Part shown: positions 1 to 7,393 of the stretch, one piece after another
Layout: the number at the start of each line of letters is the position of its first letter
Numbering within the stretch: position 1 is the first letter of the stretch
DNA from: Oscillospiraceae bacterium
Lineage (GTDB): Bacteria; Bacillota; Clostridia; Oscillospirales; Ruminococcaceae
DNA length: 11,440 bases
Reading direction: 5' to 3'
Assembly: GCA_031285645.1 (NCBI GenBank)
Contig: JAITVU010000289.1
Span: 1 to 11,440, forward strand
Made by a program: the position numbers and the translations under genes
The notes under the pieces: generated by a model
Told to the model about the DNA's origin: nothing
The model's database searches: none
What the model saw: the letters and a program-made list of their open reading frames with translations, nothing else

Positions 1-73
1 TAAACCGAAACTAGTATACTTTGAAAGGCGGGGATAAGTTCCCCGCCTTTCAAAGTATACTAGTTTCGGTTTA
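1..73. repeat. Perfect 34-base inverted repeat (long hairpin)
   Basis: Bases 1-34 are the exact reverse complement of bases 40-73, with a 5-base loop (TAAGT, 35-39). The tip of the stem is GC-rich (GGCGGGGA against TCCCCGCC) and the base is AT-rich. It may extend to the left beyond the window. No T-tract follows the right arm, so a rightward intrinsic terminator is not supported. A leftward terminator for the lipoprotein gene, or a bidirectional one shared with an unseen neighbour, remains possible. A small palindromic mobile element (MITE-like) is the other option. The structure is directly visible; its role is inferred. Confidence 0.9.
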
Positions 74-129
74 TAGCTGTATAGATATAAAATTGTTCAT
101 TGTTTTAAGCCGCGATGACCCAATGGGCG

Positions 130-171
130 TTCGCTTTGACAGGCTTCCCTGTGGGCCGGTTTTAAAGCGAA
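130..171. other. Nested hairpin downstream of lipoprotein gene
   Basis: An outer 8-base pair stem (TTCGCTTT 130-137 with AAAGCGAA 164-171) encloses an inner 5-base pair stem (ACAGG 139-143 with CCTGT 148-152, loop CTTC). It lies just past the stop of the minus-strand lipoprotein gene, so it would sit in that gene's 3' end. No clear U-tract follows it on the minus strand. The rest of 74-203 holds no gene or recognisable signal that I can support. Confidence 0.35.
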
Positions 172-203
172 TTCATGCTTTCAAAGTGGATGGTATGAAG
201 CGG

Positions 204-1079
204 CTACTGAGCGAGAATGCCGTCAAGCTCCTCCCGGTACGCGATGTATTCCCGGGTGCTCAAAGGCTCCGCGTCCGATTCAAGAAACGACAGCCACCCG
301 GCCCTGGCGTCATTAAAGGAAAAGCCATACAGGCCGTCGAAGTCGGATATGGGGTCATCCGACTCGTACAGCGTCATAAATTTCTGGATGCCGTGATTGT
401 CAATAAAATAGGCGGTCAGGGAATGGCTGAGAATATAATAAACCGGCCGCATTTCTGATTCGGCGCATTTGAGTTCGGCCGCATCTCCCGTGCCGAGAAC
501 CGCGATCACGTCGTTATATTGGGCGCGCATGTCCGCGTCGAGCGGGGCGGTATGATAATATGCCGCGAAACGATGCACATTGATTCCCAAAGTTCTGAAA
601 TCCGGATTCTGACCGAATTTGTCCTGCATATAGCTGGCCAGGCCTTCACGGTAAGAAAGGGCGCTGTAATGAGGAAACAGGATATGGGTGGTTTCGTGTG
701 CGATGGGCGCCAGCCCGTTTTCAAGGTGGTCCTTTTTAAGATAGACATTGGGGACGAGATATTTATGGGATTCATAACCGTGTTCGACATGACTTCTGCC
801 GGAAACCCAGATATAGTTGATGACAAGCTCATAATCATCCCCATGTTTTTCGCTGTATGCTTTATACCAGTCGGGGCGGTCGCAATAATCGCTGATCGCC
901 TCGATGTAGCCATACACTTCCGCTTCAAATTCCGCCGAGTCGTTAAAACCGCTGTCAGCCCAATCAAGCGTGTTCCATGCGCTTTCATTGAAGGCAACAT
1001 GATAGGGTTTGTCTATATCGCCGGAACAAGCGGGGAGCAAAAGAAGCATTAAAAGAATAGGAATGGCCGCCTTTTTCAT
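204..1079 (-). CDS. Putative lipoprotein with gluzincin-like HExxH motif
   Basis: This encodes a 291-residue exported lipoprotein. Residues 1-18 form a lipoprotein signal peptide: Lys-Lys start, a leucine-rich core, and lipobox LPAC with the lipidated cysteine at 18. The mature protein should therefore be anchored on the outer face of the membrane. Residues 128-132 are HETTH, followed by YREGLASY with Glu145. An HExxH motif with a downstream Glu in an 'EG.A.Y' context is typical of gluzincin zinc metallopeptidases, including peptidase MA-like domains, so H128, H132 and E145 are the likely zinc ligands and E129 the catalytic base. The substrate is unknown and I recognise no named homologue. 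The start is supported by GGAGGGG at 1085-1091, five bases upstream. The gene stands alone, divergent from the gene at 1236, with its own good promoter. Peptidase activity is inferred from the motif only. Confidence 0.85.
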   Translation of the reverse strand: MKKAAIPILLMLLLLPACSGDIDKPYHVAFNESAWNTLDWADSGFNDSAEFEAEVYGYIEAISDYCDRPDWYKAYSEKHGDDYELVINYIWVSGRSHVEHGYESHKYLVPNVYLKKDHLENGLAPIAHETTHILFPHYSALSYREGLASYMQDKFGQNPDFRTLGINVHRFAAYYHTAPLDADMRAQYNDVIAVLGTGDAAELKCAESEMRPVYYILSHSLTAYFIDNHGIQKFMTLYESDDPISDFDGLYGFSFNDARAGWLSFLESDAEPLSTREYIAYREELDGILAQ

Positions 1080-1111
1080 GAGATCCCCTCCAGCGTTATA
1101 TTTCTGATATT

Positions 1112-1140
1112 ATTATACCCGCAATGTGGCGCGGTGACAA
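1112..1140 (-). promoter_or_regulatory. Sigma-A type promoter of the lipoprotein gene
   Basis: On the minus strand, the -35 is TTGTCA (1135-1140), the spacer is exactly 17 bases, and the -10 is TATAAT (1112-1117). Transcription would start near 1105, giving a leader of about 25 bases that contains the ribosome binding site. The match to consensus is 5 of 6 and 6 of 6. Confidence 0.8.
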
Positions 1141-1171
1141 GTTTATCCAAATGGCAGAACGCGATTTAATA

Positions 1172-1189
1172 AGGACATACAGATGTCCT
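1172..1189. promoter_or_regulatory. Operator-like palindrome in the divergent promoter region
   Basis: AGGACAT (1172-1178) and ATGTCCT (1183-1189) form a perfect 7-base inverted repeat around a 4-base centre. It overlaps the place where a -35 for the TATAAT at 1201 would lie, and that -35 (TACAGA, 1178-1183) is poor. This layout fits a dimeric regulator controlling the flavin-protein gene at 1236, but no regulator gene is visible in the window. Confidence 0.5.
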
Positions 1190-1200
1190 GTTTATTCTGA

Positions 1201-1206
1201 TATAAT
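1201..1206 (+). promoter_or_regulatory. -10 element of the gene at 1236
   Basis: TATAAT is a perfect -10 hexamer 30 bases before the start codon. The -35 at a 17-base spacer is weak (3 of 6) and lies inside the palindrome at 1172-1189, so expression may depend on a bound regulator. Confidence 0.6.
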
Positions 1207-1235
1207 AAAGCAAACAATTAAAAAGGAGTATCGGT

Positions 1236-1673
1236 ATGAATCAGGACGTTATAAAACGCGCGGGAGAGGTTATTTTGCAGAATACGGCCCATAATGCGGA
1301 GCCGGGGAAGGAGCCCTATTGCGCGCTGGCTTTAATCGATGCGGAGGGCTTTCCGACAGTGTCCACCATTACGGCGGCTAAAGCTCAGGGAATTGAGGGA
1401 CTGGCTTTTTGCACAGGGCTGGGCAGCAATAAGGCCAAGCGTATTGCGGGCAGCAACCGCGCGAGCGTGTGCTTCAACAGCCCGGATTACAACATCACGC
1501 TTGTGGGCACCATTGAAGTCGTAACGGACCCGGCCGTGAAAAAAGAGATGTGGTACGACGGTATGTCCAACCATTTCAGCGGGCCCGATCATCCCGATTA
1601 CTGCGTGCTTTCTTTCAAAACACAGCGGTACAACCTTATGGTGGATTGGAAGGAAGCGGCTGGAACGCTCTGA
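1236..1673 (+). CDS. Pyridoxamine 5'-phosphate oxidase family protein
   Basis: This encodes a 145-residue cytoplasmic protein of the FMN-binding split-barrel superfamily, the small single-domain type often annotated as PNPOx-family or general stress protein 26-like. Visible family features are an N-terminal helix, the strand 'YCALALIDAEGFPTVST', the stretch 'GLGSNKAKRI' with basic residues suited to flavin phosphate binding, 'ASVCFNSPDYNITLVGTIEVV', and a C-terminal barrel strand 'YCVLSFKTQRYNLMV'. Members bind FMN, F420 or heme and mostly have unknown substrates. The protein lacks the extra length of true PdxH, so vitamin B6 synthesis is unlikely. The start is supported by AAGGAG at 1223-1228, seven bases upstream. 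The gene is a single-gene unit with its own -10, an operator-like palindrome and a terminator at 1710-1742. Confidence 0.85.
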   Translation: MNQDVIKRAGEVILQNTAHNAEPGKEPYCALALIDAEGFPTVSTITAAKAQGIEGLAFCTGLGSNKAKRIAGSNRASVCFNSPDYNITLVGTIEVVTDPAVKKEMWYDGMSNHFSGPDHPDYCVLSFKTQRYNLMVDWKEAAGTL

Positions 1674-1709
1674 GGCCAGTCCGTCCGCGCAGCAATAAGT
1701 TAAACAATA

Positions 1710-1742
1710 AAAAAGGATGGCATACAGTGCCGTCCTTTTTTT
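1710..1742. terminator. Bidirectional intrinsic terminator
   Basis: A 13-base stem (AAAAAGGATGGCA 1710-1722 with TGCCGTCCTTTTT 1728-1740, one G-U pair) closes a TACAG loop. It has T-runs on the right and A-runs on the left, so it can stop transcription both ways. It lies between the converging genes ending at 1673 (plus) and 1767 (minus). Confidence 0.88.
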
Positions 1743-1750
1743 ATTATTTA

Positions 1751-1782
1751 TGTTGATTGCTGCCAGTCAGCAACAATCAACA
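1751..1782. other. Imperfect hairpin over the stop codon of the carbon-nitrogen hydrolase gene
   Basis: TGTTGATTGCTG (1751-1762) pairs with CAGCAA (1768-1773) and TCAACA (1777-1782), leaving a CAA bulge at 1774-1776 and a CCAGT loop. On the minus strand it covers the last codons and stop of the carbon-nitrogen hydrolase gene, just before the shared terminator. It could protect the 3' end of the message, but this is inference. Confidence 0.4.
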
Positions 1783-2741
1783 TCGGAACTGTAAGATTTG
1801 ACAGGTTTATTTTGACGATGTTCGCTGTAATAAGGCCGTGAGACGCGCTCGTAATAATCCCGGCCCTGTGGCCCGAGCGTCTCCCAGGCCCTGATATAAG
1901 AATCGGGCAAATCCGGAATCCAGTAGCCCGGCGGATAACCGGGCGCTTGCCCGGAGTTGTTTTCCCAGGATACATCCGCCATGACAAAACCGGGCCCGTC
2001 CGAAAAAGGTTTCCCGGCCAGGACGGCTCCGGTATAGTCAACGATTTGGGCCGCACCGACGAGGCGGCGCGTTTGCCGCTTTGTGGCGCCGGGAAAATCA
2101 GACGCCGTTACAAGACCGCAGTGATTGGCGTGAACGAGCGGGATACCGGCGAGTTTGGCGAATATGGCGGGGGTATTCCGCGCCAGAGCCTGATTGTATG
2201 CGCGCAGCGGTTCGCGTTCGGGCGGCGCGTCCAAGGGCAAATCCCACCAGCAGGAACCCGCCAAAATGATGTCGGCCCGACCGGCCAGGGCCCTGAGCGT
2301 ATCATAGCGGATCATTTCCCAGCACAGGGCCACGCCGACAGCGCCGATGGGCGTATGTAAAATATAGCTTTTATCCCCGGCTGTGTAATAACAGTTTTCA
2401 AATTGGGTGGGGATATCCTTGCCGTGTGAAAACACTTGCCCGTCGGGAAAAACCAGGTCAAACCTGTTGTAAGCCTCGCCGCCGCTGAGAATAATGTTGG
2501 AGCCGCCGATTATGACATCGTGCCGGGCGGCCCAACGCAACATGACAGGCGGCACGGCGGCGTTTTTAATAACGGCATCGAGCATGAGATCGCTGAAACC
2601 AATGGCTGTGGCGAAGAATTCGGGCAATACGATGAGGACCGCGCCCGCGCCTGCCGCCTCACCAATAAGCGCTTCGCAGCGCCTGAGATTTTCATCGACA
2701 CCGGCAAACGCCACGTCCAGCTGAACGGCCGCAATTTTCAT
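1767..2741 (-). CDS. Carbon-nitrogen hydrolase (nitrilase superfamily)
   Basis: This encodes a 324-residue cytoplasmic enzyme of the nitrilase superfamily, which hydrolyses C-N bonds in amides, carbamoyl compounds or nitriles. The catalytic triad is visible: Glu41 in 'VLPEFFATAIG', Lys108 in 'SHGKDIPTQFENCYY' and Cys140 in 'GVALCWEMIRYDTLR'; Glu115 fits the second conserved glutamate. 'ARNTPAIFAKLAG' and 'HANHCGLV' are usual later motifs. The substrate cannot be read from the sequence. The open frame extends upstream to 2897, but that would overlap the GH13 gene and translate the cloverleaf element. The start at 2741 (MKIAAVQLD) matches the family N-terminus and has GGAGG at 2746-2750. No promoter is visible in the 130-base gap, so it is probably co-transcribed with the GH13 gene. 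The C-terminus ends Cys-Cys. Nearby genes give no clear pathway. Confidence 0.88.
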   Translation of the reverse strand: MKIAAVQLDVAFAGVDENLRRCEALIGEAAGAGAVLIVLPEFFATAIGFSDLMLDAVIKNAAVPPVMLRWAARHDVIIGGSNIILSGGEAYNRFDLVFPDGQVFSHGKDIPTQFENCYYTAGDKSYILHTPIGAVGVALCWEMIRYDTLRALAGRADIILAGSCWWDLPLDAPPEREPLRAYNQALARNTPAIFAKLAGIPLVHANHCGLVTASDFPGATKRQTRRLVGAAQIVDYTGAVLAGKPFSDGPGFVMADVSWENNSGQAPGYPPGYWIPDLPDSYIRAWETLGPQGRDYYERVSRPYYSEHRQNKPVKSYSSDVDCC

Positions 2742-2769
2742 AACGCCTCCATTGTGATGTTTTTCGCGG

Positions 2770-2849
2770 CGCCCGTCACCCGTGCCTTTGGCGCGACGGC
2801 AAGCGGCGCTTGCCGTTAAAACGGCTTTGGCCGTTTTGGGTGACGGGCG
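2770..2849. repeat. Cloverleaf-like nested palindrome (three hairpins inside a 12-base stem)
   Basis: The outer stem is 2770-2781 with 2838-2849, 12 perfect base pairs containing GCCCGTCACCC and GGGTGACGGGC. Inside are three adjacent arms: 2782-2794 (5 pairs including one T-G, loop TTT), 2796-2816 (9 pairs, loop GGC) and 2818-2837 (8 pairs, loop TTTG). Only 2795 and 2817 are unpaired at the junction. It fills most of the gap between the GH13 stop (2872) and the carbon-nitrogen hydrolase start (2741). It is not a tRNA: the loops are 3-4 bases and there is no T-arm motif. It lacks a U-tract, so simple termination is unlikely. Candidate roles are a palindromic repeat element, or an RNA structure affecting processing between the two cistrons. 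Confidence 0.75.
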
Positions 2850-2871
2850 GACAGCTTTGACCGGCATGCTG

Positions 2872-4737
2872 TCATCTTCGATCGCTGACAACGACAACGC
2901 CGCTCATGGGTCCAAGGATGCGGCCGTCATAGTCGCCCGCTGTAAAATACGGCTGCAGGCCGGCAAATGGCCCCGGGGGATCAAACGCCAGTGCCCGCTG
3001 CGAGCGGTTCACGGCGAAAAGGATACGGACAGATCCGGCGTCACGCACAAAAACGCACAGGTCGTCGCCGAACACAAGCGGCACAAAAGCCGCGCCGTAA
3101 AACACTTTATATTCGTTTCTGAGCCGGCCTAAAACAGCGATCTGGGCGATCAGATCGTTGTTTTCGTGTCCCCAGGGATAGCAGACGCGGTTAAAGGGGT
3201 CGCGGTAGCCGCTTAGTCCGGCTTCATCGCCGTAATAAACGCAGGGGATGCCGGGCAGGCCGAACTGCAAAATGGAAGCCAGGATGAAGAGGCGGCAGCC
3301 GCGGTGATAAGCGTCAAGGGGCAAATAGTGGTGGGTGTCCTGCCAGGCGCGGTTTTTCCCCTCCATACTTTCCCCGACAAGCGCCGTGATGGCGCGGGAC
3401 GTGTCGTGGGTTGAGAGCATGTTCATGAGGGCATGCAACACCGGCGGCGGATAGTTCTCGATGATCTGCATCAGGGCGTCATAAAAGATATCGCCGCCCC
3501 CGCCGCGTATATAGTGGAGCACCGCGTTCATAAAAGGGTAGTTCATAATGCTGTCGAACTGCCCGCCCAAAAGGTAGCGCCTTCTGGCGTTGTAACTGAT
3601 CTTGTTGGAGGCGTCCTCCCACACTTCGCCGATCATGGCGCAGCCGGGATCGTGAGCCTTAATGCACGCGGCGATGTCGTCCAGGAAATCATCCGGCAGC
3701 TCATCGGCCACATCAAGGCGGAAGCCCGAGGCCCCAAGGCGCAGCCAGTGCCGGACCACGCCATTTTCACCGCAGATAAAATCGCGGTAGCCGGGATCGC
3801 TCTCATTGATGTCCGGCAATGTCTTGAACCCCCACCAGCTTTCATACTGGTGGGGGAAATGGGTGAATTTATACCATGAGTGGTAAGGGCTGCCGGGATC
3901 GTTGTAAGCGCCGCCGTCGCCGTAACGGCGCTCTTTGTTAAAGTACACGCTGTCTGAGCCTGTGTGGTTGAAGACGCCGTCGAGCACAACGGCAATCCCG
4001 TATTCGCGGGCCCTTTCACAAAGCTCGGCGAAGTCGCCGGTATCCCCGAGCAGAGGATCAACTTTCATGTAATCGGCCGTGTTGTAACGGTGATTGGCGT
4101 GCGCCTCAAATATGGGGTTGAGATAGAGGATTGTCACGCCGAGGCTGTGCAGGTAATCAAGCTTTTCGGTAATGCCCTTTAAATCACCGCCAAAGTAATC
4201 CGAGTTTGTTACTTCGCCGTTCGCGTCCGGCCGCCAATGCGGGATACCACCCCAGTCCGTGCGCAATACGCGGTCGCCGGGTATATGGTCTTTCGGTTTT
4301 CCGCTGTTATAAAAGCGGTCCGGGAATATTTGATAAAAGACACCCTCGCGCATAAAGTCCGGTGTTTGCATGGAGGCGTCGTACACAGTCAGCTGCCAAA
4401 GCGCGCCGGTTCCCCTGAAAACGCCCGTGCCGTCGCCGGACTTTGTGATCGCCACAGCGCCGCCGTCCATTTTAATTTCAAAGCCGTATTCAAGCAGCAT
4501 GGGCTCTTCAGGCGTAAAGGTGCAGCTATAGGTGTTGCTGATATAATCCGAAGCCGCCTGCGTCATTTCAAGAATGACGGGCTCAGCCCACCTGTCCAAA
4601 CGAAAGAGCTGAAGCAGGGGCGGGCCGTCCAGGCGCACCTTGGGCAGATGGACGGCAAAGCGGACGCCCTGCCCGCTCTTAACAGCGCCAAAAGGGCTTT
4701 TGCAGGACGGATCCCTGCTGTCGTAAATGGGTCTCAT
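2872..4737 (-). CDS. GH13 alpha-glucan hydrolase (alpha-amylase/neopullulanase type)
   Basis: This encodes a 621-residue glycoside hydrolase family 13 enzyme acting on alpha-glucans such as maltodextrin or glycogen limit dextrin. Residues 1-120 form an N-terminal beta-domain as in neopullulanase and maltogenic amylases. The (beta/alpha)8 barrel starts near 'FYQIFPDRF' (134-142). The four family signatures are present: region I DGVFNHTG (253-260), region II GFRLDVADE (338-346) with nucleophile Asp342, region III GEVWED with acid/base Glu371, and region IV LSTHDTSR with Asp445. A C-terminal beta-domain spans about 545-621. There is no signal peptide, so it acts in the cytoplasm. It lies downstream of glycogen phosphorylase on the same strand, which fits storage-glucan breakdown. 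The start at 4737 has a modest AGGTGA site. I found no convincing promoter in the gap. Exact bond preference (hydrolysis of alpha-1,4, alpha-1,6, or both) is not decidable here. Confidence 0.92.
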   Translation of the reverse strand: MRPIYDSRDPSCKSPFGAVKSGQGVRFAVHLPKVRLDGPPLLQLFRLDRWAEPVILEMTQAASDYISNTYSCTFTPEEPMLLEYGFEIKMDGGAVAITKSGDGTGVFRGTGALWQLTVYDASMQTPDFMREGVFYQIFPDRFYNSGKPKDHIPGDRVLRTDWGGIPHWRPDANGEVTNSDYFGGDLKGITEKLDYLHSLGVTILYLNPIFEAHANHRYNTADYMKVDPLLGDTGDFAELCERAREYGIAVVLDGVFNHTGSDSVYFNKERRYGDGGAYNDPGSPYHSWYKFTHFPHQYESWWGFKTLPDINESDPGYRDFICGENGVVRHWLRLGASGFRLDVADELPDDFLDDIAACIKAHDPGCAMIGEVWEDASNKISYNARRRYLLGGQFDSIMNYPFMNAVLHYIRGGGGDIFYDALMQIIENYPPPVLHALMNMLSTHDTSRAITALVGESMEGKNRAWQDTHHYLPLDAYHRGCRLFILASILQFGLPGIPCVYYGDEAGLSGYRDPFNRVCYPWGHENNDLIAQIAVLGRLRNEYKVFYGAAFVPLVFGDDLCVFVRDAGSVRILFAVNRSQRALAFDPPGPFAGLQPYFTAGDYDGRILGPMSGVVVVSDRR

Positions 4738-4841
4738 TCAATCACCTGTTTGCGTGGAATATAGATTGAGCGGACTTTTGAAAACACATGGTTTATCGCG
4801 GACATTCAGACAATTTGCGCGAATTAAGAATAGTGCCAGAA

Positions 4842-4880
4842 TAAAAGCGCACCATGCGGGTTTGGGCATGGGCGCTTTTA
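4842..4880. terminator. Hairpin between phosphorylase and GH13 genes
   Basis: TAAAAGCGC (4842-4850) plus CCATGC (4852-4857) pair with GCATGG (4866-4871) plus GCGCTTTTA (4872-4880): 15 pairs with one bulged A at 4851. On the minus strand the stem ends in TTTTATT, a short T-rich tail, so it may end or reduce transcription after the phosphorylase gene. The rest of the 247-base gap (4738-4984) contains no gene that I can support and no clear promoter for the GH13 gene. Confidence 0.6.
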
Positions 4881-4984
4881 CAGGATACGTTTATACGGTG
4901 CTTCCGGCTTTAAACAAATGCGTGGTGCCGGTGTGGCCGGTAACGCCCGGAACAGCCCCTGTGCCCGATAAAAACCAGCTTTAA

Positions 4985-7393
4985 TCACCGCTCGAGCATC
5001 CAGATATTATCGGCGTACTCGCCCACGGCGCGGTCAGCGCAGAAGACGCCGCTCTGAGCAATATTGACGAGTGACTTTTTAAGCCACGCGTACTTGTCGC
5101 CATAGAGGGCGGCAAGTTCTTCCCGGGCGCTGCGGTAACTGCTGAAGTCGGCGAGCGTCATATAGTAATCCGATGTTTGGAGCATCTCAAAGATGCTGTC
5201 GAAACGCTCCCGCCCAAAAGCGTGCAGCAAGTCGTCCATGGCGGCCCGGATGATAGGATCACCGCTGTAATAGGTGCGCGGGTGATAGCCGTCGTGCCGT
5301 TTCCGCGCAACCTCATCGGCGTTCATGCCGAAAATATAGATGTTGTCGTCGCCGACGACCTGCTTGATTTCAACATTCGCGCCGTCCAGGGTTCCCAATG
5401 TAATCGCGCCGTTTTGCATCAGCTTCATATTGCCTGTGCCGGATGCCTCTGTCCCGGCGAGCGATATTTGTTCCGAGATGTCGCCGGCGGGCATCAGGAG
5501 TTCCGACATGGTGACGTTGTACTCTTCAAGGAACACAACGCGGATTTTCTCGCGCATCACAGGGTCCTTTTCGATCTTATCCGACAGGGTGCAGATAAGC
5601 TTGATAATCTGCTTGGCCATGAAATAGCCTGGCGCCGCCTTTGCGCCGAATATATACGTGCGCGGGGTGAACTCGGCGTTCGGATTATCGCACAGCCAGT
5701 TGTAGGTGGCCATGATGTCGAGCACGTTCATCTGCTGGCGCTTGTATTCATGCAGCCTTTTGACCTGAACGTCAAAAATGGACGTCGGGTCGAGCACGAT
5801 GCCGGTGCCGCGCTGTATATATTTACAGAAGGCCTCTTTGTTTTTAAGCTTGGATTTTGCCAGGGCGTCGAGGAAAGAGGAATCGTCGGTATATTGCATC
5901 AGTTTCGAGAGATTTTGCATATTGTCGGCGAAATCGGCGCCTATGCGCTCGGCGATCAGGGCCGTCAGGCTGGGGTTTGCCTGCACAAGCCAGCGCCGGC
6001 TCGCGATGCCGTTGGTGACATTGGTGAATTTTTCGGGATCGGCGAGATAAAAGTCGTTGAAGACATTGTCCTTAAGAATCTGCGAATGCAGGGTGGAAAC
6101 GCCGTTAACGCGGTGGGAGCCGGCAACGGCGAGGTTCGCCATGCGGATGGTGTGTTCCAGTACAATGGACATGCGCTGCACGGCCTGCTGGTTTGCGTAA
6201 CAGCGCTCATACATATCCGCGCAGTGGCGGCGGTTAATCTCACAGATGATGGTGTAGATGCGCGGCAGAAGCGTCTTGAACAAACTCTCGTCCCAGCACT
6301 CCATGGCTTCGCGCATGACGGTGTGGTTCGTATAAGCGAACGCCTTTGTGATAATATCCCAGCTCATTTCCCAGTCATACCCGCAGTCGTCCAGCAAAAA
6401 GCGCATCATCTCGGGAATAGCGAGGGTGGGGTGGGTATCGTTGATGTGGATGGCGTTCTTTTCCGCAAAGTTGCTCAGGGAACCGTATACGGCCAGATGG
6501 CGGCGGCAAATATCGGCTATGGATGCCGCGCACAGAAAGTATTGCTGGCGCAGGCGCAGGTTTTTGCCCTCATTGTGGTTGTCGTTGGGATAAAGCACTT
6601 TGCTGATCGCTTCGCCGATCGATGTCTGGCGGAACGCGCTTTCATAGTCCCCGCTGTTAAAGCTGTCCATATCCATGCCGGTGGGTGTTTTGGCGCGCCA
6701 GACGCGCAGCAGGCTCACGCCCTCGGAGTTATAACCCGTAATGTTTATGTCGTAAGGCAGGGCGATGACGGTGTGGTAATTTTTGTAGTTGAGGACATGG
6801 TAGCCGTCCTCCCAGCTTTCCTCCACCTCGCCGCCGAACTTGACATCCACGGCGTGGCCGGGATTGAGCGTGAGCCACACATCGCCGCCCGGCATCCAGA
6901 TATCGGGGGTTTCGGTCTGCCAGCCGTCGATGATTTTCTGTTTAAATATGCCGAATTCATAAAGGATGCAGTATCCTGTGGCCAGATAGTTCTCATGCGC
7001 GAGCGCGTCGAGATAGCAGGCCGCCAGGCGTCCGAGCCCGCCGTTGCCGAGCCCGGAATCCGGCTCGCAGTCGTAGAGCTCCTCCATGCGGATATCATAT
7101 TCCGCCATGACGGTGCTCATCGCGCCTTCAAGCCCCAGATTGCACAGGTTGTTTTTGAGGTGCCTGCCGAGCAAGAACTCCATACTCAAATAGTAAACCT
7201 GCTTTTTCCCGGCGCTGACTTTCCCGGCCAGAAACTTTTTCCGTTTTTCCGTGGCGATGTCTTTTACGACCATCGCAGCCGCTTTGTAATAGCCGAGAAG
7301 CGGCGTATCCATTGTATTTTCAACATCCAGCCCCTGGGCCAGTCTTTTAGCGACCATGTCATGGATCATGTCTGTTGTATATCCCGTCTCCAT
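4985..7393 (-). CDS. glgP: Glycogen/starch/alpha-glucan phosphorylase
   Basis: This encodes an 802-residue cytoplasmic phosphorylase (glycosyltransferase family 35). It removes glucose from non-reducing ends of alpha-1,4-glucans with phosphate, yielding glucose-1-phosphate. The length is normal for the family. Conserved blocks are all present: 'YYLSMEFLLGR' near the N-terminus, 'DSGLGNGGLGRLAACYLDALA', 'HINDTHPTLAIPE', 'QVKRLHEYKRQ', and the pyridoxal-phosphate signature EASGTGNMKLMQNG (649-662), with the cofactor lysine at Lys657. The open frame extends 14 codons further upstream, but the start at 7393 (METGYTTD) has a strong AGGGAGGT just before it (7398-7405) and fits family length. A promoter at 7661-7689 gives a leader of about 260 bases. 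The GH13 gene follows after 247 bases and a hairpin. A long antisense open frame across this gene is a compositional shadow. Confidence 0.96.
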   Translation of the reverse strand: METGYTTDMIHDMVAKRLAQGLDVENTMDTPLLGYYKAAAMVVKDIATEKRKKFLAGKVSAGKKQVYYLSMEFLLGRHLKNNLCNLGLEGAMSTVMAEYDIRMEELYDCEPDSGLGNGGLGRLAACYLDALAHENYLATGYCILYEFGIFKQKIIDGWQTETPDIWMPGGDVWLTLNPGHAVDVKFGGEVEESWEDGYHVLNYKNYHTVIALPYDINITGYNSEGVSLLRVWRAKTPTGMDMDSFNSGDYESAFRQTSIGEAISKVLYPNDNHNEGKNLRLRQQYFLCAASIADICRRHLAVYGSLSNFAEKNAIHINDTHPTLAIPEMMRFLLDDCGYDWEMSWDIITKAFAYTNHTVMREAMECWDESLFKTLLPRIYTIICEINRRHCADMYERCYANQQAVQRMSIVLEHTIRMANLAVAGSHRVNGVSTLHSQILKDNVFNDFYLADPEKFTNVTNGIASRRWLVQANPSLTALIAERIGADFADNMQNLSKLMQYTDDSSFLDALAKSKLKNKEAFCKYIQRGTGIVLDPTSIFDVQVKRLHEYKRQQMNVLDIMATYNWLCDNPNAEFTPRTYIFGAKAAPGYFMAKQIIKLICTLSDKIEKDPVMREKIRVVFLEEYNVTMSELLMPAGDISEQISLAGTEASGTGNMKLMQNGAITLGTLDGANVEIKQVVGDDNIYIFGMNADEVARKRHDGYHPRTYYSGDPIIRAAMDDLLHAFGRERFDSIFEMLQTSDYYMTLADFSSYRSAREELAALYGDKYAWLKKSLVNIAQSGVFCADRAVGEYADNIWMLER

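Noticed and set aside
21..458. Plus-strand open frame starting inside the edge hairpin
   Set aside because: It begins in the inverted repeat and overlaps the lipoprotein gene. The translation is low in family-like features and has no ribosome binding site.
519..1052. Plus-strand open frame opposite the lipoprotein gene
   Set aside because: It is antisense to a gene with a signal peptide, lipobox, ribosome site and promoter, and it has none of these itself.
2770..2849. Possible tRNA because of the cloverleaf shape
   Set aside because: The loops are 3-4 bases, the outer stem is 12 pairs, and there is no anticodon loop, T-loop motif or CCA end.
2742..2897. N-terminal extension of the carbon-nitrogen hydrolase
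   Set aside because: It would overlap the GH13 gene and translate the cloverleaf element. The start at 2741 has a proper ribosome site and the family-typical N-terminus.
4727..4984. 85-codon plus-strand open frame between GH13 and phosphorylase genes
   Set aside because: It runs through the hairpin at 4842-4880 and overlaps the GH13 start. There is no recognisable domain or ribosome site.
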